Positions 45,077 through 53,732 of a DNA stretch of 64,000 bases are shown here, piece after piece. Each line of letters begins with the position of its first letter. Position 1 is the stretch's first letter. The notes under the pieces were generated by a model that was not told the DNA's origin, ran no database searches, and worked only from the letters and a program-made list of their open reading frames with translations. The translations under genes were made by a program, and so were the position numbers. Origin of the DNA: SLST01 sp964458555 (GTDB taxonomy: Bacteria; Spirochaetota; Spirochaetia; DSM-27196; SLST01); the NCBI GenBank assembly GCA_964458555.1, contig CAYWJH010000003.1:1-64000 (forward strand), read 5' to 3'.

Positions 45077-45805
45077 TCAGAATTTCCCAACGAGCGCTTC
45101 GTCGGCCCCCGGTGTGCGCCCGTGGCACAACCGGTACGGCAGACCGCTGCCGCACATGCACCTGTCGTGCGGACCGATCCGACGCCCGTGAGCGAAGTCG
45201 ACACCGACATCTTCGGTCTTCAGCTGATCGGGAACCGAGATGAACGGAAAGACGATGACGGTCTCGCGAAAGATCCGCAGCTTCCGTTCGCAAGAAAGCC
45301 GGCTCAGATCGACCGTGCTCCGCAGTCGTTCCCAGTACTCGTCGATGAGCTCTGCGATCATGTCGATCTCCGCACGCGTGCCCAATCGATGCGAATGCTT
45401 CGAACGGACGTACCGAGCGAGCTGAACGCCGTAGAACGCCTGCTGGTCGTCCATCTCGGGCGACGGCTGACGGGCCATACCGTACGCATTCGTCACGCGC
45501 AACAGCTTGCGTCGCACCCGCCCGCGTTTCTCGAGCCGTACCGATTCGACCAGGCTGCCGACGGCACGGTTGCGCATACCCACCTTCCGCAGACAGACGG
45601 CGAGGTAATAGAAGAGACGGGACAGGTCGCGTCGTCTCGATGTAGTGGCGGCGAACGATCGGCAGCGGTCGGTTGGTATCTTCACGAGCGCCCGCTCGAA
45701 CAGCGCGAGCGCCTGCACGGGACGATGAGCGCGCAACCACCGAAGACCTCGCCGGTAATCGACGAGCCAGGACTCCACTTCTTCCTCTCGCCGGAAGGTA
45801 CTCAC
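45077..45805 (-). CDS. TPR-like protein with C-terminal SEC-C zinc motif
   Basis: About 242 residues from a GTG at 45805; longer in-frame starts up to 46021 would run through the groES promoter and coding region and are rejected, so the start is uncertain. The N-terminal part has TPR-like helices (WLRAHRPVQALALFERALVK; RLFYYLAVCLRKVGMRNRAV). It ends with DRCMCGSGLPYRLCHG, the SEC-C zinc-binding pattern (CxCxSG...C-H) found at the end of SecA and many others. Probable cytoplasmic protein of unknown partner. It is divergent from groES and upstream of the sigma factor. Confidence 0.7.
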   Translation of the reverse strand: MSTFRREEEVESWLVDYRRGLRWLRAHRPVQALALFERALVKIPTDRCRSFAATTSRRRDLSRLFYYLAVCLRKVGMRNRAVGSLVESVRLEKRGRVRRKLLRVTNAYGMARQPSPEMDDQQAFYGVQLARYVRSKHSHRLGTRAEIDMIAELIDEYWERLRSTVDLSRLSCERKLRIFRETVIVFPFISVPDQLKTEDVGVDFAHGRRIGPHDRCMCGSGLPYRLCHGRTPGADEALVGKF

Positions 45806-45858
45806 GCCGACGCCGTGCGGCAAAGCCTTCGACGTGAGGCTCGCTGAGGCTCCAAATC

Positions 45859-45887
45859 TTGACCGCAGAAAACCGCGCCGGTATATT
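45859..45887 (+). promoter_or_regulatory. Sigma-70 promoter of groES
   Basis: TTGACC (45859-45864), spacer of 17 bases, TATATT (45882-45887). No CIRCE (HrcA) inverted repeat is visible in the following leader, so heat control is not evident. Confidence 0.65.
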
Positions 45888-45941
45888 ACGCGTGAATCTA
45901 CGAGCATCATCAATTCGCGATACCCTATCCAGGAGGAAGAG

Positions 45942-46208
45942 ATGAAGGTGAAGCCAATCGGCGAACGCGTGCTACTGAGTATCGAAGAGGGCGAAGAGAA
46001 GACCGCAAGCGGGCTGTTCATCCCGCAGACCGCCCAGGAGAAGACTCAGACCGGTGTCGTGGTTGAGGTCGGAGACGACGAGGACGCGATCAAGGTCAAG
46101 AAGAACGATCGGGTCATGTACGACAAGTACGCCGGGACCCAGGTAGAAATCGACGGCAAGGAGCACCTGATCATCAACATGTCGGACATCGTCGCCGTCA
46201 TCGACTGA
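45942..46208 (+). CDS. groES: Co-chaperonin GroES (10 kDa)
   Basis: 88 residues: MKVKPIGERVLLSIEEGEEK, mobile loop TASGLFIPQTAQEKTQTGVV, and the roof/beta barrel part ending HLIINMSDIVAVID. It caps GroEL during protein folding. Strong AGGAGGA site five bases upstream. groEL is not adjacent; groES and groEL are also unlinked in treponemes. Confidence 0.96.
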   Translation: MKVKPIGERVLLSIEEGEEKTASGLFIPQTAQEKTQTGVVVEVGDDEDAIKVKKNDRVMYDKYAGTQVEIDGKEHLIINMSDIVAVID

Positions 46209-46235
46209 TCAACCCGGCTCCATCGGGAACCAATC

Positions 46236-46264
46236 GGGCCGCCTCCCAGAGGCGGTCCTTTTTT
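46236..46264 (+). terminator. Rho-independent terminator of groES
   Basis: Ten-base stem GGGCCGCCTC/GAGGCGGTCC (one G-U) with a CCA loop and six Ts. Confidence 0.9.
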
Positions 46265-46331
46265 CAACACACCGCGCCCGACACGCCGCGCCCGACGCGC
46301 ACCGCCCCCCCTCACCTCCGTCAGCCCCGCG

Positions 46332-48821
46332 CTACGAGTAGAGAAACCGCTCGATGTCTTCGAGTACGCCAGCCGCCTCGCGCTGCGAAGACTGCGTCTC
46401 CGGCAGCGACTGCAGGAAGAGCGAGCCGTACCGCTTGGTGAGCACGCGCACGTCGGTCACAACGACGATACCGCGGTCGGTACCGCGGCGCATCAGTCGC
46501 CCGAAGCCCTGCCGAAACTTCATCACCGCCTCGGGCAGCGACAGCTCGCCGAACGCGTTGCCGCCACGGGCCTCGATCGCCTCGGTCCGCGCGAGCAGGA
46601 TCGGATCGGTCGGTACTCGGAACGGAAGCCGACAGAGGACGACCGCCTGGAGCGACTCCCCCGGCACGTCGACTCCCTGCCAGAAACTCTCGGTGGCGAA
46701 GAGCACGCTCGACGTATCCTCGGAGAAGCGCGCGAGCAACCGTGCCCGATCATCGTCGCCCTGCCGTAGCGCCACGATGCCGTGCTCGGCGAGCCGGTCG
46801 CGAAGCGCACGGTGCGCGGCACGGAGCATCTCGTACGAGGTGAACAGCACGAGCGCGCGCCCCTCGGTGACGTCGAGGAGATCGCCGAGAAACGGTTCGA
46901 GGTAGCCCTGGTAGGCCGGCGAGGAGGGCTCGGGCGCGTCGGTGGGCACCGCCACGAGCGCGTGCTCCCGGTACGGGAACGGCGAGGGGAAGCGGGCGAG
47001 GTCGGTCTCGCGCGGCACGTCGAGCAGGCCGACGCGGCCGCCCCAGTAGTCGAAGCTGCCGGCGACGGTGAGCGTCGCCGACGTGAACACGGCGGTGTCG
47101 AAGACGTCGAAGACCGCTTCGCGCATCACGCCGCGGATATCGAGCGGACTCGAGATCAGTCGGGCGAAGCGGCCCCCGCGCGACGACCGCCGGAGCTCGA
47201 CCCAGAAGACGCGGTCTGAGTGGTTGTCGAAGTCGGTGAAACTGTCGCAGAGCGTGATGAGCGACTCGATCCTGCGCAGCACGACGCGAAGATCGTAGAA
47301 CGGGCCGCCCTCCTCGCCGTCATCGTCCTCCATCACGTCGCCGAGCGTGTTCGCGAGTACCACGAGCCTCGTATGCAGCTCGTCCACGGGATCGAGAATG
47401 ACCTTCAGGCGCGCCTCCGGCAACGCGCGCGTGATGCGCAGCGTGAGCTCCTCGACCTCGGAGATCACCGCTCGGTCGAGCGCCTCGGCCGCCTCGTCGA
47501 CCGCGCGAAGCTCGTCGATCGCGCGAACCACGGTCGCAGCGTCCGCACCTCGACGTCGTACCGCCGCGAGCAGCCCGTACTCGCGGCCGCGCCGGCTGTG
47601 CCGCAGGCGCCGGGAGTGCTTGCGGACGCTGTATCGCGAGAAGCTCTCGCTGAACAGGCTCGTCGCGCTGTTCTCGATGCTGTGCGCTTCGTCGAACACG
47701 AGCCGCTGGAACGGCGGCAGCACCGCCCGTGTCTCGAAGCCGATTCCCCTCACGCGCAGCGCGAGATCGATGAACAGCAGGTGGTGGTTCGCGACGAGCA
47801 CCTTCGCCGCCGCCGCCCGGCGCCGCGCCCGCAGGAAGAAGCAGTCGTCGCGCATCCGGCACGTGAGCTCGGTGCACGAGTCGGCGTCGGAGTTGACGCG
47901 GCTCCAGAGCTCGTCGGACACGGTGAAGGGCAGCTCGCTGCGGCTGCCGGTGTCGCTCGTGCGCGCCCAGTCGCGAATCGCGTGGAGGTCGGGGTCGGAA
48001 GAGTCGAAGTCGTCGTCAGGGTCGGCGGCGGTGACGTCGTGCGCGGATGGATCGGGGACCGCGTCCTCGGCGAAGAGCGATTCTTCGTCGAACGCCTCGC
48101 CGAGCCGCTTACGGCAGAGATAATTCCCCCGCCCCTTCACGAGCATTACCGGCACGTCGACGCCGAGCAGCCGCTGGACGGTCGGGATGTCCTTCTCGAC
48201 GAGCTGCTGTTGCAGGTTGATCGTGGCGGTTGATACGACCACGCGCTCGTCGTTGCGGTCGGCCCACGCGAGCGCCGGTATGAGGTAGGCGAAGCTCTTG
48301 CCCACGCCGGTGCCGGCCTCGACCGCCACGATGCGATCCTCGTTGAACCCGTTTGCCACGAGCCGGAGCATGTCCACCTGGCTCTGCCGCGGCTCGAAAT
48401 CGTGAAAGAGGTCGGAGAGCGCGCCGCCGTCGTCGATGGTCGCGGCGAGCTCGTCTGCGTCGAGCGGTTCGAGGCGATGCGGCTCGGCGGGCTCGACGAC
48501 GACGAGCAGCTCGGTTACGTCGTTGTCGACGACGTACGATCCGACCCCGGAGTCGGCGAGCTCGGCGGCGACCGAAACATCGGCCCGACTCGGCTGGAGA
48601 GACCCGCTCGGGTGATTGTGGATGACGACCTGTCCGTGGTGGAGCTGCTCCATGGGAGCGGCGACCATGTCCGGCACGCCCCGGGCGACCACGCGCGCGG
48701 AGATGACCCGCATGTCACCGTCGAGATCGCAGAGGAAGAGCACCTCGGATCCCTCCGACTCGCCGATTGCCGCCCGCATGGACCACACGACGCTCGAGTC
48801 AATACGTTCGGCGGCGTCCAT
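46332..48821 (-). CDS. Fusion of JAB/RadC-type MPN domain with DinG/XPD-family helicase
   Basis: 829 residues. Residues 1-115 carry a JAB/MPN zinc-metalloprotease-like signature as in RadC: HNHPSG at 68-73 followed by Asp81 (H-x-H then D), in a strand-helix context. Then a DinG-type superfamily-2 helicase: Walker A EAGTGVGKS (about 168-176), STATINLQQQLVEKDIP, cysteines in NYLCRKRL, SCTELTCRMRDDCFFLRAR for a 4Fe-4S cluster, VFDEAHSIE, TSATLTVAGSFDYW, and GFGRLMRRGTDRGIVVVTD. DinG unwinds DNA and R-loops. The single open frame shows no break. The gene lies eight bases after the phosphorylase gene. Confidence 0.85.
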   Translation of the reverse strand: MDAAERIDSSVVWSMRAAIGESEGSEVLFLCDLDGDMRVISARVVARGVPDMVAAPMEQLHHGQVVIHNHPSGSLQPSRADVSVAAELADSGVGSYVVDNDVTELLVVVEPAEPHRLEPLDADELAATIDDGGALSDLFHDFEPRQSQVDMLRLVANGFNEDRIVAVEAGTGVGKSFAYLIPALAWADRNDERVVVSTATINLQQQLVEKDIPTVQRLLGVDVPVMLVKGRGNYLCRKRLGEAFDEESLFAEDAVPDPSAHDVTAADPDDDFDSSDPDLHAIRDWARTSDTGSRSELPFTVSDELWSRVNSDADSCTELTCRMRDDCFFLRARRRAAAAKVLVANHHLLFIDLALRVRGIGFETRAVLPPFQRLVFDEAHSIENSATSLFSESFSRYSVRKHSRRLRHSRRGREYGLLAAVRRRGADAATVVRAIDELRAVDEAAEALDRAVISEVEELTLRITRALPEARLKVILDPVDELHTRLVVLANTLGDVMEDDDGEEGGPFYDLRVVLRRIESLITLCDSFTDFDNHSDRVFWVELRRSSRGGRFARLISSPLDIRGVMREAVFDVFDTAVFTSATLTVAGSFDYWGGRVGLLDVPRETDLARFPSPFPYREHALVAVPTDAPEPSSPAYQGYLEPFLGDLLDVTEGRALVLFTSYEMLRAAHRALRDRLAEHGIVALRQGDDDRARLLARFSEDTSSVLFATESFWQGVDVPGESLQAVVLCRLPFRVPTDPILLARTEAIEARGGNAFGELSLPEAVMKFRQGFGRLMRRGTDRGIVVVTDVRVLTKRYGSLFLQSLPETQSSQREAAGVLEDIERFLYS

Positions 48822-48828
48822 GCAAGCC

Positions 48829-49647
48829 TCAGCGCCCGACGCTCTTCACCAGCTCGGCGAGCAGGTGCACCATCCGCCCGCGGATCGACGCACCGACGCG
48901 CACGACCTCCTCGTGGTCGAGCGGTTCTCCCGAGAGTCCGGCCGCGAAATTGGTCACCGTGGAGATGCCGAGCACGCGCACGCCGTAGCTGCGGGCGACG
49001 AGCACCTCCGGTACCGTCGACATGCCGACGAGGTCGGCGCCGAGCCGGGAGAGCATTCGGATCTCCGCCGGCGTTTCGTAGCTCGGGCCGGTCAGCGCCG
49101 CGTAGACACCGCTCTTGAGCGCGGGATCGATCCCTCGTGCTCGGTCCTGGAGCTCGGTGTCGTACGCCGTGGTCATGTCCGGGAAGCGAGCGCGCGCAGC
49201 CGGGTCCTGCGGACCGATGAGCGGGCTCGTGCCCATGAAGTTGATGTGGTCGGTGATCAGCACGAGGTCGCCGGGCTCGTAGGCGGAGTTGATCCCGCCG
49301 GCGGCGTTGGTGACGACGATCGCCGACACGCCGAGCTCGGCGAGCGTCGCCACCGGCAGTACGACGTCGTCCATCGGCCTGCCCTCATAATAGTGAAAGC
49401 GCCCGGCCATCACCGCGACTTCGCCGGAGACCGTGAGCGTTCCACGGTGGCCCGCGACCGACGGCGCGCCGAATCCCTCGACCTCTTCGTAGCCGATCGC
49501 CACCGACGTCGAGGCGTCCGGGACGAGCTCGTCTGCGACGTCCGACAGCCCGGACCCGAGGATCACCCCGATCGACGGGGGCGCGCCGATCTTCGAGCGG
49601 ATCGACGCGGCCGCCTGCTCTACGCGTGCTCTGAAATCGCTCTGCAT
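48829..49647 (-). CDS. Purine nucleoside phosphorylase (trimeric class)
   Basis: 272 residues. Motifs of the PNP/MTAP trimeric family: IGVILGSGLSDVADELV, SVAGHRGTL, RFHYYEGRP, VVTNAAGGINSAYEPGDLVL, FMGTSPLIGPQ, ALTGPSYETPAEIRML and VGMSTVPEVLVAR, where the Thr-Val pair is typical of PNP for 6-oxopurines. It phosphorolyses inosine or guanosine to free base and ribose 1-phosphate. Start at 49647 is taken at MQSDFRARVEQ; upstream frame is not conserved. Co-oriented with the helicase; divergent from asd. Confidence 0.93.
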   Translation of the reverse strand: MQSDFRARVEQAAASIRSKIGAPPSIGVILGSGLSDVADELVPDASTSVAIGYEEVEGFGAPSVAGHRGTLTVSGEVAVMAGRFHYYEGRPMDDVVLPVATLAELGVSAIVVTNAAGGINSAYEPGDLVLITDHINFMGTSPLIGPQDPAARARFPDMTTAYDTELQDRARGIDPALKSGVYAALTGPSYETPAEIRMLSRLGADLVGMSTVPEVLVARSYGVRVLGISTVTNFAAGLSGEPLDHEEVVRVGASIRGRMVHLLAELVKSVGR

Positions 49648-49690
49648 GGCCCACAGAGTAGCCGCAAACGGCGAGCGAGGCAATGAAAGA

Positions 49691-49719
49691 TTGACAGCCG
49701 CGCACCCTCTCATTACTGT
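49691..49719 (+). promoter_or_regulatory. Sigma-70 promoter of asd-lysC
   Basis: TTGACA (49691-49696), spacer of 17 bases, TACTGT (49714-49719). Initiation near 49726 leaves a leader of about 13 bases containing GGAGGG. Confidence 0.6.
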
Positions 49720-49738
49720 AGCGAAACCCGGAGGGTAT

Positions 49739-50785
49739 GTGAGCAATCGTATTGACGTAGCGGTACTCGGCGCGACCGGCACCGTCGGACAGAAGTTCGT
49801 GCGCCTCCTCGAGGGCCACCCCCAGTTCCGCGTCGCCGAGCTCGTCGCCTCCGAGCGGTCGGCCGGACGGACGTACGCCGATGTGGTCGCCTGGAAGCAG
49901 GAGACGCCGATCCCGGAGGCGGTCGCCTCCACGACGGTACGGGGCATCGACGACGCTCTCTCGAGCCCTATCCTCTTCTCCGGGCTCGACTCTTCGGTCG
50001 CGGGCGAAGCGGAGACCGCGTACGCGAGCGCCGGCCATACGGTCATCTCCAACGCGTCGAGTCATCGCATGGACCCTCGCGTCCCGCTCGTCATCCCCGA
50101 GATCAACCCGGACCATTTCGAGCTCGTCAAGAGCCAGCCGGGTCCGGGCGCGATCATCACGAACTCCAACTGCTCGTCGATGTTCCTCGCGATGGCGCTC
50201 GCGCCGATCCACCGCGCGTTCGGCCTCACGCGCGTCCACGTAACGACCATGCAGGCGATCTCGGGCGCCGGGTATCCCGGGGTCGCGAGCATGGACATCC
50301 TCGGAAACGTCATCCCCTACATAAGCAACGAGGAAGAGAAACTCGAAGAGGAGTCGGCGAAGATGCTCGGTACCCTTGCCGGCGACCGCATCGACCCGGC
50401 GCCTTTCGTCGTAAGCGCCCAGTGCAACCGCGTTCCCGTCTTCGACGGTCACACCGAGGCGGTCTCGCTCGAGCTCGAGGAGAAGGCCTCGGCGGACGAC
50501 GTCGCTCGCGTGCTCGCGGAGTTCCGCGGCATGCCGCAGGAGCGCGGGCTGCCGTCGGCTCCCGCGCGGCCGGTGATCGTACTCGACGAGCCCGACCGCC
50601 CGCAGCCGGCGCGCGACGTCTGGGTCGAGCGCGGGATGGCGACGCTCGTCGGACGGCTGCGCCCGTGCCCGGTGCTCGACTACAAGATGGTCGTGCTCGG
50701 GCACAATACCGTGCGCGGCGCCGCCGGGGCGGCGATCCTGAACGCCGAAGCGTACGTCGCGCTGGGGTACCTCGCCACCTCATGA
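49739..50785 (+). CDS. asd: Aspartate-semialdehyde dehydrogenase
   Basis: 348 residues from a GTG at 49739. NADP loop VAVLGATGTVGQKFVRLL, active-site cysteine in TNSNCSSMFLAMAL and the later RVPVFDGHTEAVSLEL, whose histidine is the catalytic base. Closer to the archaeal-type Asd (about 350 residues) than to the E. coli type. It reduces aspartyl phosphate to the semialdehyde, source of lysine, threonine, methionine and diaminopimelate. Overlaps the next gene by four bases, aspartokinase, forming the first two steps of the pathway. Confidence 0.94.
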   Translation: MSNRIDVAVLGATGTVGQKFVRLLEGHPQFRVAELVASERSAGRTYADVVAWKQETPIPEAVASTTVRGIDDALSSPILFSGLDSSVAGEAETAYASAGHTVISNASSHRMDPRVPLVIPEINPDHFELVKSQPGPGAIITNSNCSSMFLAMALAPIHRAFGLTRVHVTTMQAISGAGYPGVASMDILGNVIPYISNEEEKLEEESAKMLGTLAGDRIDPAPFVVSAQCNRVPVFDGHTEAVSLELEEKASADDVARVLAEFRGMPQERGLPSAPARPVIVLDEPDRPQPARDVWVERGMATLVGRLRPCPVLDYKMVVLGHNTVRGAAGAAILNAEAYVALGYLATS

Positions 50786-52122
50786 TCGTCATGAAGTTCG
50801 GCGGGTCGAGCGTCCGCAACGCCGCGATGATCCGCCAGGCCGTCGATATCGCACGCGCTCGACTCGAGGCCGCGCCGCTGCTCGTCTCCTCCGCGATGGG
50901 GAAGACGACCGACAAGCTCGTCCTCGTCGCCGAGCGCGCCGAGGCGGGAGACCGCGACGCGGCCTTCGAGGTCATCGATTCGCTCGAAGAGCACCACCGC
51001 GCGACCGCTGCCGAACTCGTCGCCGGCGACCGGGGAGCCGGCCTGACGCGCGCGCTCGACGCGCTCTTCGACGAGCTGCGCAGCCTCACCCAGGGGATCT
51101 ACCTCATCCGGGAGTGCAGCGCGCGCAGCCGCGACGCGATCCTTTGCTTCGGTGAACGTCTTTCCACGCTCGTGATCACCGCCGCGGCGCGCGAGCTCGG
51201 CGTCGACGCCGAGCTCGTCGACGCGCGTACGCTCATCCGGACCGACGACGCGTTCGGGTCGGCGGGCCCGGACATGGAGACGACGACTCGTCTCGCTCGC
51301 GAGGCGCTGCGGCCCCGGCCCGGCTACCTGTACGTGACGCAGGGCTTCATCGGCGCGACGGAGGACGGGGTCACGACGACGCTCGGGCGGGGCGGGTCGG
51401 ATTATTCGGCGACGATCCTCGGGGCCTCGCTCGGCGCCGAGTCGGTCGAGATCTGGACCGACGTCGACGGTATCATGACAAGCGACCCCCGCGTCATCCC
51501 GGAGGCTCGGACACTCGCGTCGATCTCGTACGACGAAGCCGCCGAGCTCGCGTACTTCGGAGCGCGGGTCGTCCACCCGTCGACGATCGTACCGGCGGTC
51601 ACGCGTTCTATTCCCGTATGGGTGAAGAACACCGCGCGTCCGCAGGAGCGTGGCACGCGCATTCAGGCGGACAGCGAAGGGAGCGGGATCCGCGCGATCG
51701 CGTCGAAGAGCGGTGTGACGCTCATCACCGTGCAGTCGTCGAGGATGCTGAACGCGTACGGGTTTCTGCGCGCGCTCTTCTCCGTCTTCGACCGGCACCA
51801 GATTTCGATCGACCTCGTGGCGACGAGCGAGGTGTCGGTATCGACGACGATCGACGGGGGCGTGAATACGGCGCCCGTCATTACCGAACTGGAGTCGCTG
51901 GGCGAGGTCAGCGTCGAGCGCGAGAAGAGCATCATCTGCCTCGTGGGGCGCGCGATGCTTCAACAGGCCGGGCTGCTCGCCGAGGTGTTTGCCGCGGTCG
52001 AACCTGTTCCGGTCCGGATGATTTCGCTGGGGTCCTCGGACGTGAATCTCAGCATCGTCGTGCCGGAGGCCGAGACGGCGCGTGTGCTGCGGGCGCTGCA
52101 CGCGCGGCTTTTCCCGGGGTAA
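50782..52122 (+). CDS. lysC: Aspartate kinase
   Basis: 446 residues, monofunctional. Kinase domain: MIVMKFGGSSVRNAAMIRQA, LCFGERLSTLV, TLGRGGSDYSATILG, WTDVDGIMTSDPR. The C-terminal 140 residues form a pair of ACT domains (ITVQSSRMLNAYGFLRALFS; IICLVGRAMLQQAGLLAEVF), giving feedback control by an end product such as lysine or threonine. No fused homoserine dehydrogenase. It overlaps asd by four bases. Symbol follows the monofunctional form. Confidence 0.94.
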   Translation: MIVMKFGGSSVRNAAMIRQAVDIARARLEAAPLLVSSAMGKTTDKLVLVAERAEAGDRDAAFEVIDSLEEHHRATAAELVAGDRGAGLTRALDALFDELRSLTQGIYLIRECSARSRDAILCFGERLSTLVITAAARELGVDAELVDARTLIRTDDAFGSAGPDMETTTRLAREALRPRPGYLYVTQGFIGATEDGVTTTLGRGGSDYSATILGASLGAESVEIWTDVDGIMTSDPRVIPEARTLASISYDEAAELAYFGARVVHPSTIVPAVTRSIPVWVKNTARPQERGTRIQADSEGSGIRAIASKSGVTLITVQSSRMLNAYGFLRALFSVFDRHQISIDLVATSEVSVSTTIDGGVNTAPVITELESLGEVSVEREKSIICLVGRAMLQQAGLLAEVFAAVEPVPVRMISLGSSDVNLSIVVPEAETARVLRALHARLFPG

Positions 52123-52172
52123 GAGCTTTCTATTTTCCCCGGCTTCATCTACAATGCACGGCAGAGGGACGT

Positions 52173-52595
52173 TTGGACATCTTTGACCGACTTGGGGATC
52201 TCATACGTACTATTATCGACGATGAGGATGGTCCACGGCCTACCGGGGCTCGGTTTGACGACCCCGACGAGGCGGCGGCCTGGGATGAGCTCGAAGCGTA
52301 CATGAACCGCGGCGAGCGCACCGAGGCTCTCTCGTTCGAGGCCCCGGACCGGGGCGGAATGCCGGAATCGCTGCGGCGCGACTTCCGCAACCTGGAGGTC
52401 CCCGTGGGCGCGCCGCTACCCGACGTCCGACGGGCGTACAAGCGCCTCATGGCCGCGTACCACCCCGACCGGCATTCGTCGGATCCGGAGAGGTTGCGTA
52501 CCGCCACCGAGATCACGAAGAAGCTGAACCAGAGCTTTCAGCGGATTCGAACATTCTATGAAGGGAGCGCACAGGCGCACGACTCCTCGGCATGA
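52173..52595 (+). CDS. J-domain (DnaJ-like) protein
   Basis: 140 residues. TTG start at 52173 with GAGGG four bases upstream gives MDIFDRLGDLIRTII; no ATG is in frame nearby. The J domain is C-terminal (residues about 70-130): VGAPLPDVRRAYKRLMAAYHPDRHS with the HPD triad at 97-99, required to stimulate DnaK. The N-terminal 65 residues are acidic. It probably recruits DnaK to a dedicated client. It overlaps the transferase gene by four bases, suggesting a membrane or envelope client. Confidence 0.85.
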   Translation: MDIFDRLGDLIRTIIDDEDGPRPTGARFDDPDEAAAWDELEAYMNRGERTEALSFEAPDRGGMPESLRRDFRNLEVPVGAPLPDVRRAYKRLMAAYHPDRHSSDPERLRTATEITKKLNQSFQRIRTFYEGSAQAHDSSA

Positions 52596-53686
52596 CGATC
52601 CTGCAGATCCTTCTTCCCATCGCTACCGCTCTCGTGGTGAACGTTGCGCTGACACCGCTCATCATCCATCTCGCCCACCGCAACCGCTGGTACGACGAGC
52701 GTAACCATCGCAAGATCCACGTAGAGGATACCCCTCGCATCGGCGGGGTCGGGATTTTCGTCGGCTTCATCGCCGCGATCGTCGTGACCGTCGTACTGGC
52801 CGGGCGCGTTCCGCTGTCCGGATCGGGGCTCGACGCGGGTGGGTCCGGGCCGGTCACGCTCTATCTGGTGCCGGTCGTCCTGGGGATGACGGCGATCCAT
52901 CTCCTCGGGCTCGTCGACGACTTCCGGAATCTGCGCGCGGTCCTCAAGCTGCTCCTGCAGATCGTCGCCGCGGCGATCGTGACCGTGGGGCCGCTGCGAA
53001 TAGAGCGCCTGACGATCCCCTTCGTGTGGTATCACCTCGAGCTCGGCGTGTTCTCGTATCCGGTTACCGTGCTGTGGGTCGTCGCGGTCTCGAACGCGCT
53101 CAACTTCATCGACGGTGTCGACGGGCTCGCCGGCGGAGTCGCGGCGTTCGCGACGCTGTTCTTCGGGATCATCGGGCTTCTCACCGGCAACGCGCTCGTC
53201 GCCCTCCTCGCGGTAGGCCTGCTCGGCAGCCTTGTGGGCTTCCTCGTCTACAACGCCCCGCCTGCGAAAATCTTCATGGGCGATTCGGGCAGCTACCTGA
53301 TCGGATTCCTCCTCGCCGTCTTCCCGCTCATGATCGCGGAGGGCGACCGGATAAGCCTCCACCTGATGCCCGCGATCACCATTCTCGCGGTGCCCATCCT
53401 CGACATGACGACGTCGGTCTTTCGACGCCTCAGCCGGGGCAACCACCCGTTCAGCGCGGACCGCGAGCACCTCCACCATAAGCTGATGGACCTCGGTTAC
53501 CGAACGCGCAGCATTCTCGCGGTCGCGTACACGGCGTCGTTCGTCCTCGGGGCGGTCGGGGTCTCCTCGTATCTTCTGCCGGTGAACGTCGATGTGATCG
53601 TCGTGCTCGCCTCGTGGATCGCCGCGGTCGTTCTGATGGTGATTCTCACGCGAGAGCAGCGCAGGGCACAGACCGACCATCGCTGA
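52592..53686 (+). CDS. Undecaprenyl-phosphate sugar-1-phosphate transferase (WecA/TagO family)
   Basis: 364 residues with about ten membrane helices. Family motifs: HLLGLVDDFRNLRA (catalytic Asp pair), NFIDGVDGLAGG, KIFMGDSGSYLIGF and the C-terminal HLHHKL, which marks WecA/TagO rather than MraY. It moves N-acetylglucosamine-1-phosphate (or related sugar) to undecaprenyl phosphate, the first step of polysaccharide assembly. Might start the polymer controlled by Wzz, whose cluster is 33 kb away. Confidence 0.9.
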   Translation: MTILQILLPIATALVVNVALTPLIIHLAHRNRWYDERNHRKIHVEDTPRIGGVGIFVGFIAAIVVTVVLAGRVPLSGSGLDAGGSGPVTLYLVPVVLGMTAIHLLGLVDDFRNLRAVLKLLLQIVAAAIVTVGPLRIERLTIPFVWYHLELGVFSYPVTVLWVVAVSNALNFIDGVDGLAGGVAAFATLFFGIIGLLTGNALVALLAVGLLGSLVGFLVYNAPPAKIFMGDSGSYLIGFLLAVFPLMIAEGDRISLHLMPAITILAVPILDMTTSVFRRLSRGNHPFSADREHLHHKLMDLGYRTRSILAVAYTASFVLGAVGVSSYLLPVNVDVIVVLASWIAAVVLMVILTREQRRAQTDHR

Positions 53687-53732
53687 GTCGGGCCTCGAAG
53701 CCGGTACCGCCGCCCACGGATGACGATCGGCG

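Noticed and set aside
45888..45941. CIRCE heat-shock operator before groES
   Set aside because: No TTAGCACTC/GAGTGCTAA inverted repeat or close variant is visible.
45805..46021. N-terminal extension of the SEC-C protein to 46021
   Set aside because: It would cross the groES promoter, leader and first 80 coding bases on the opposite strand and encodes a low-quality Ser/Arg-rich sequence.
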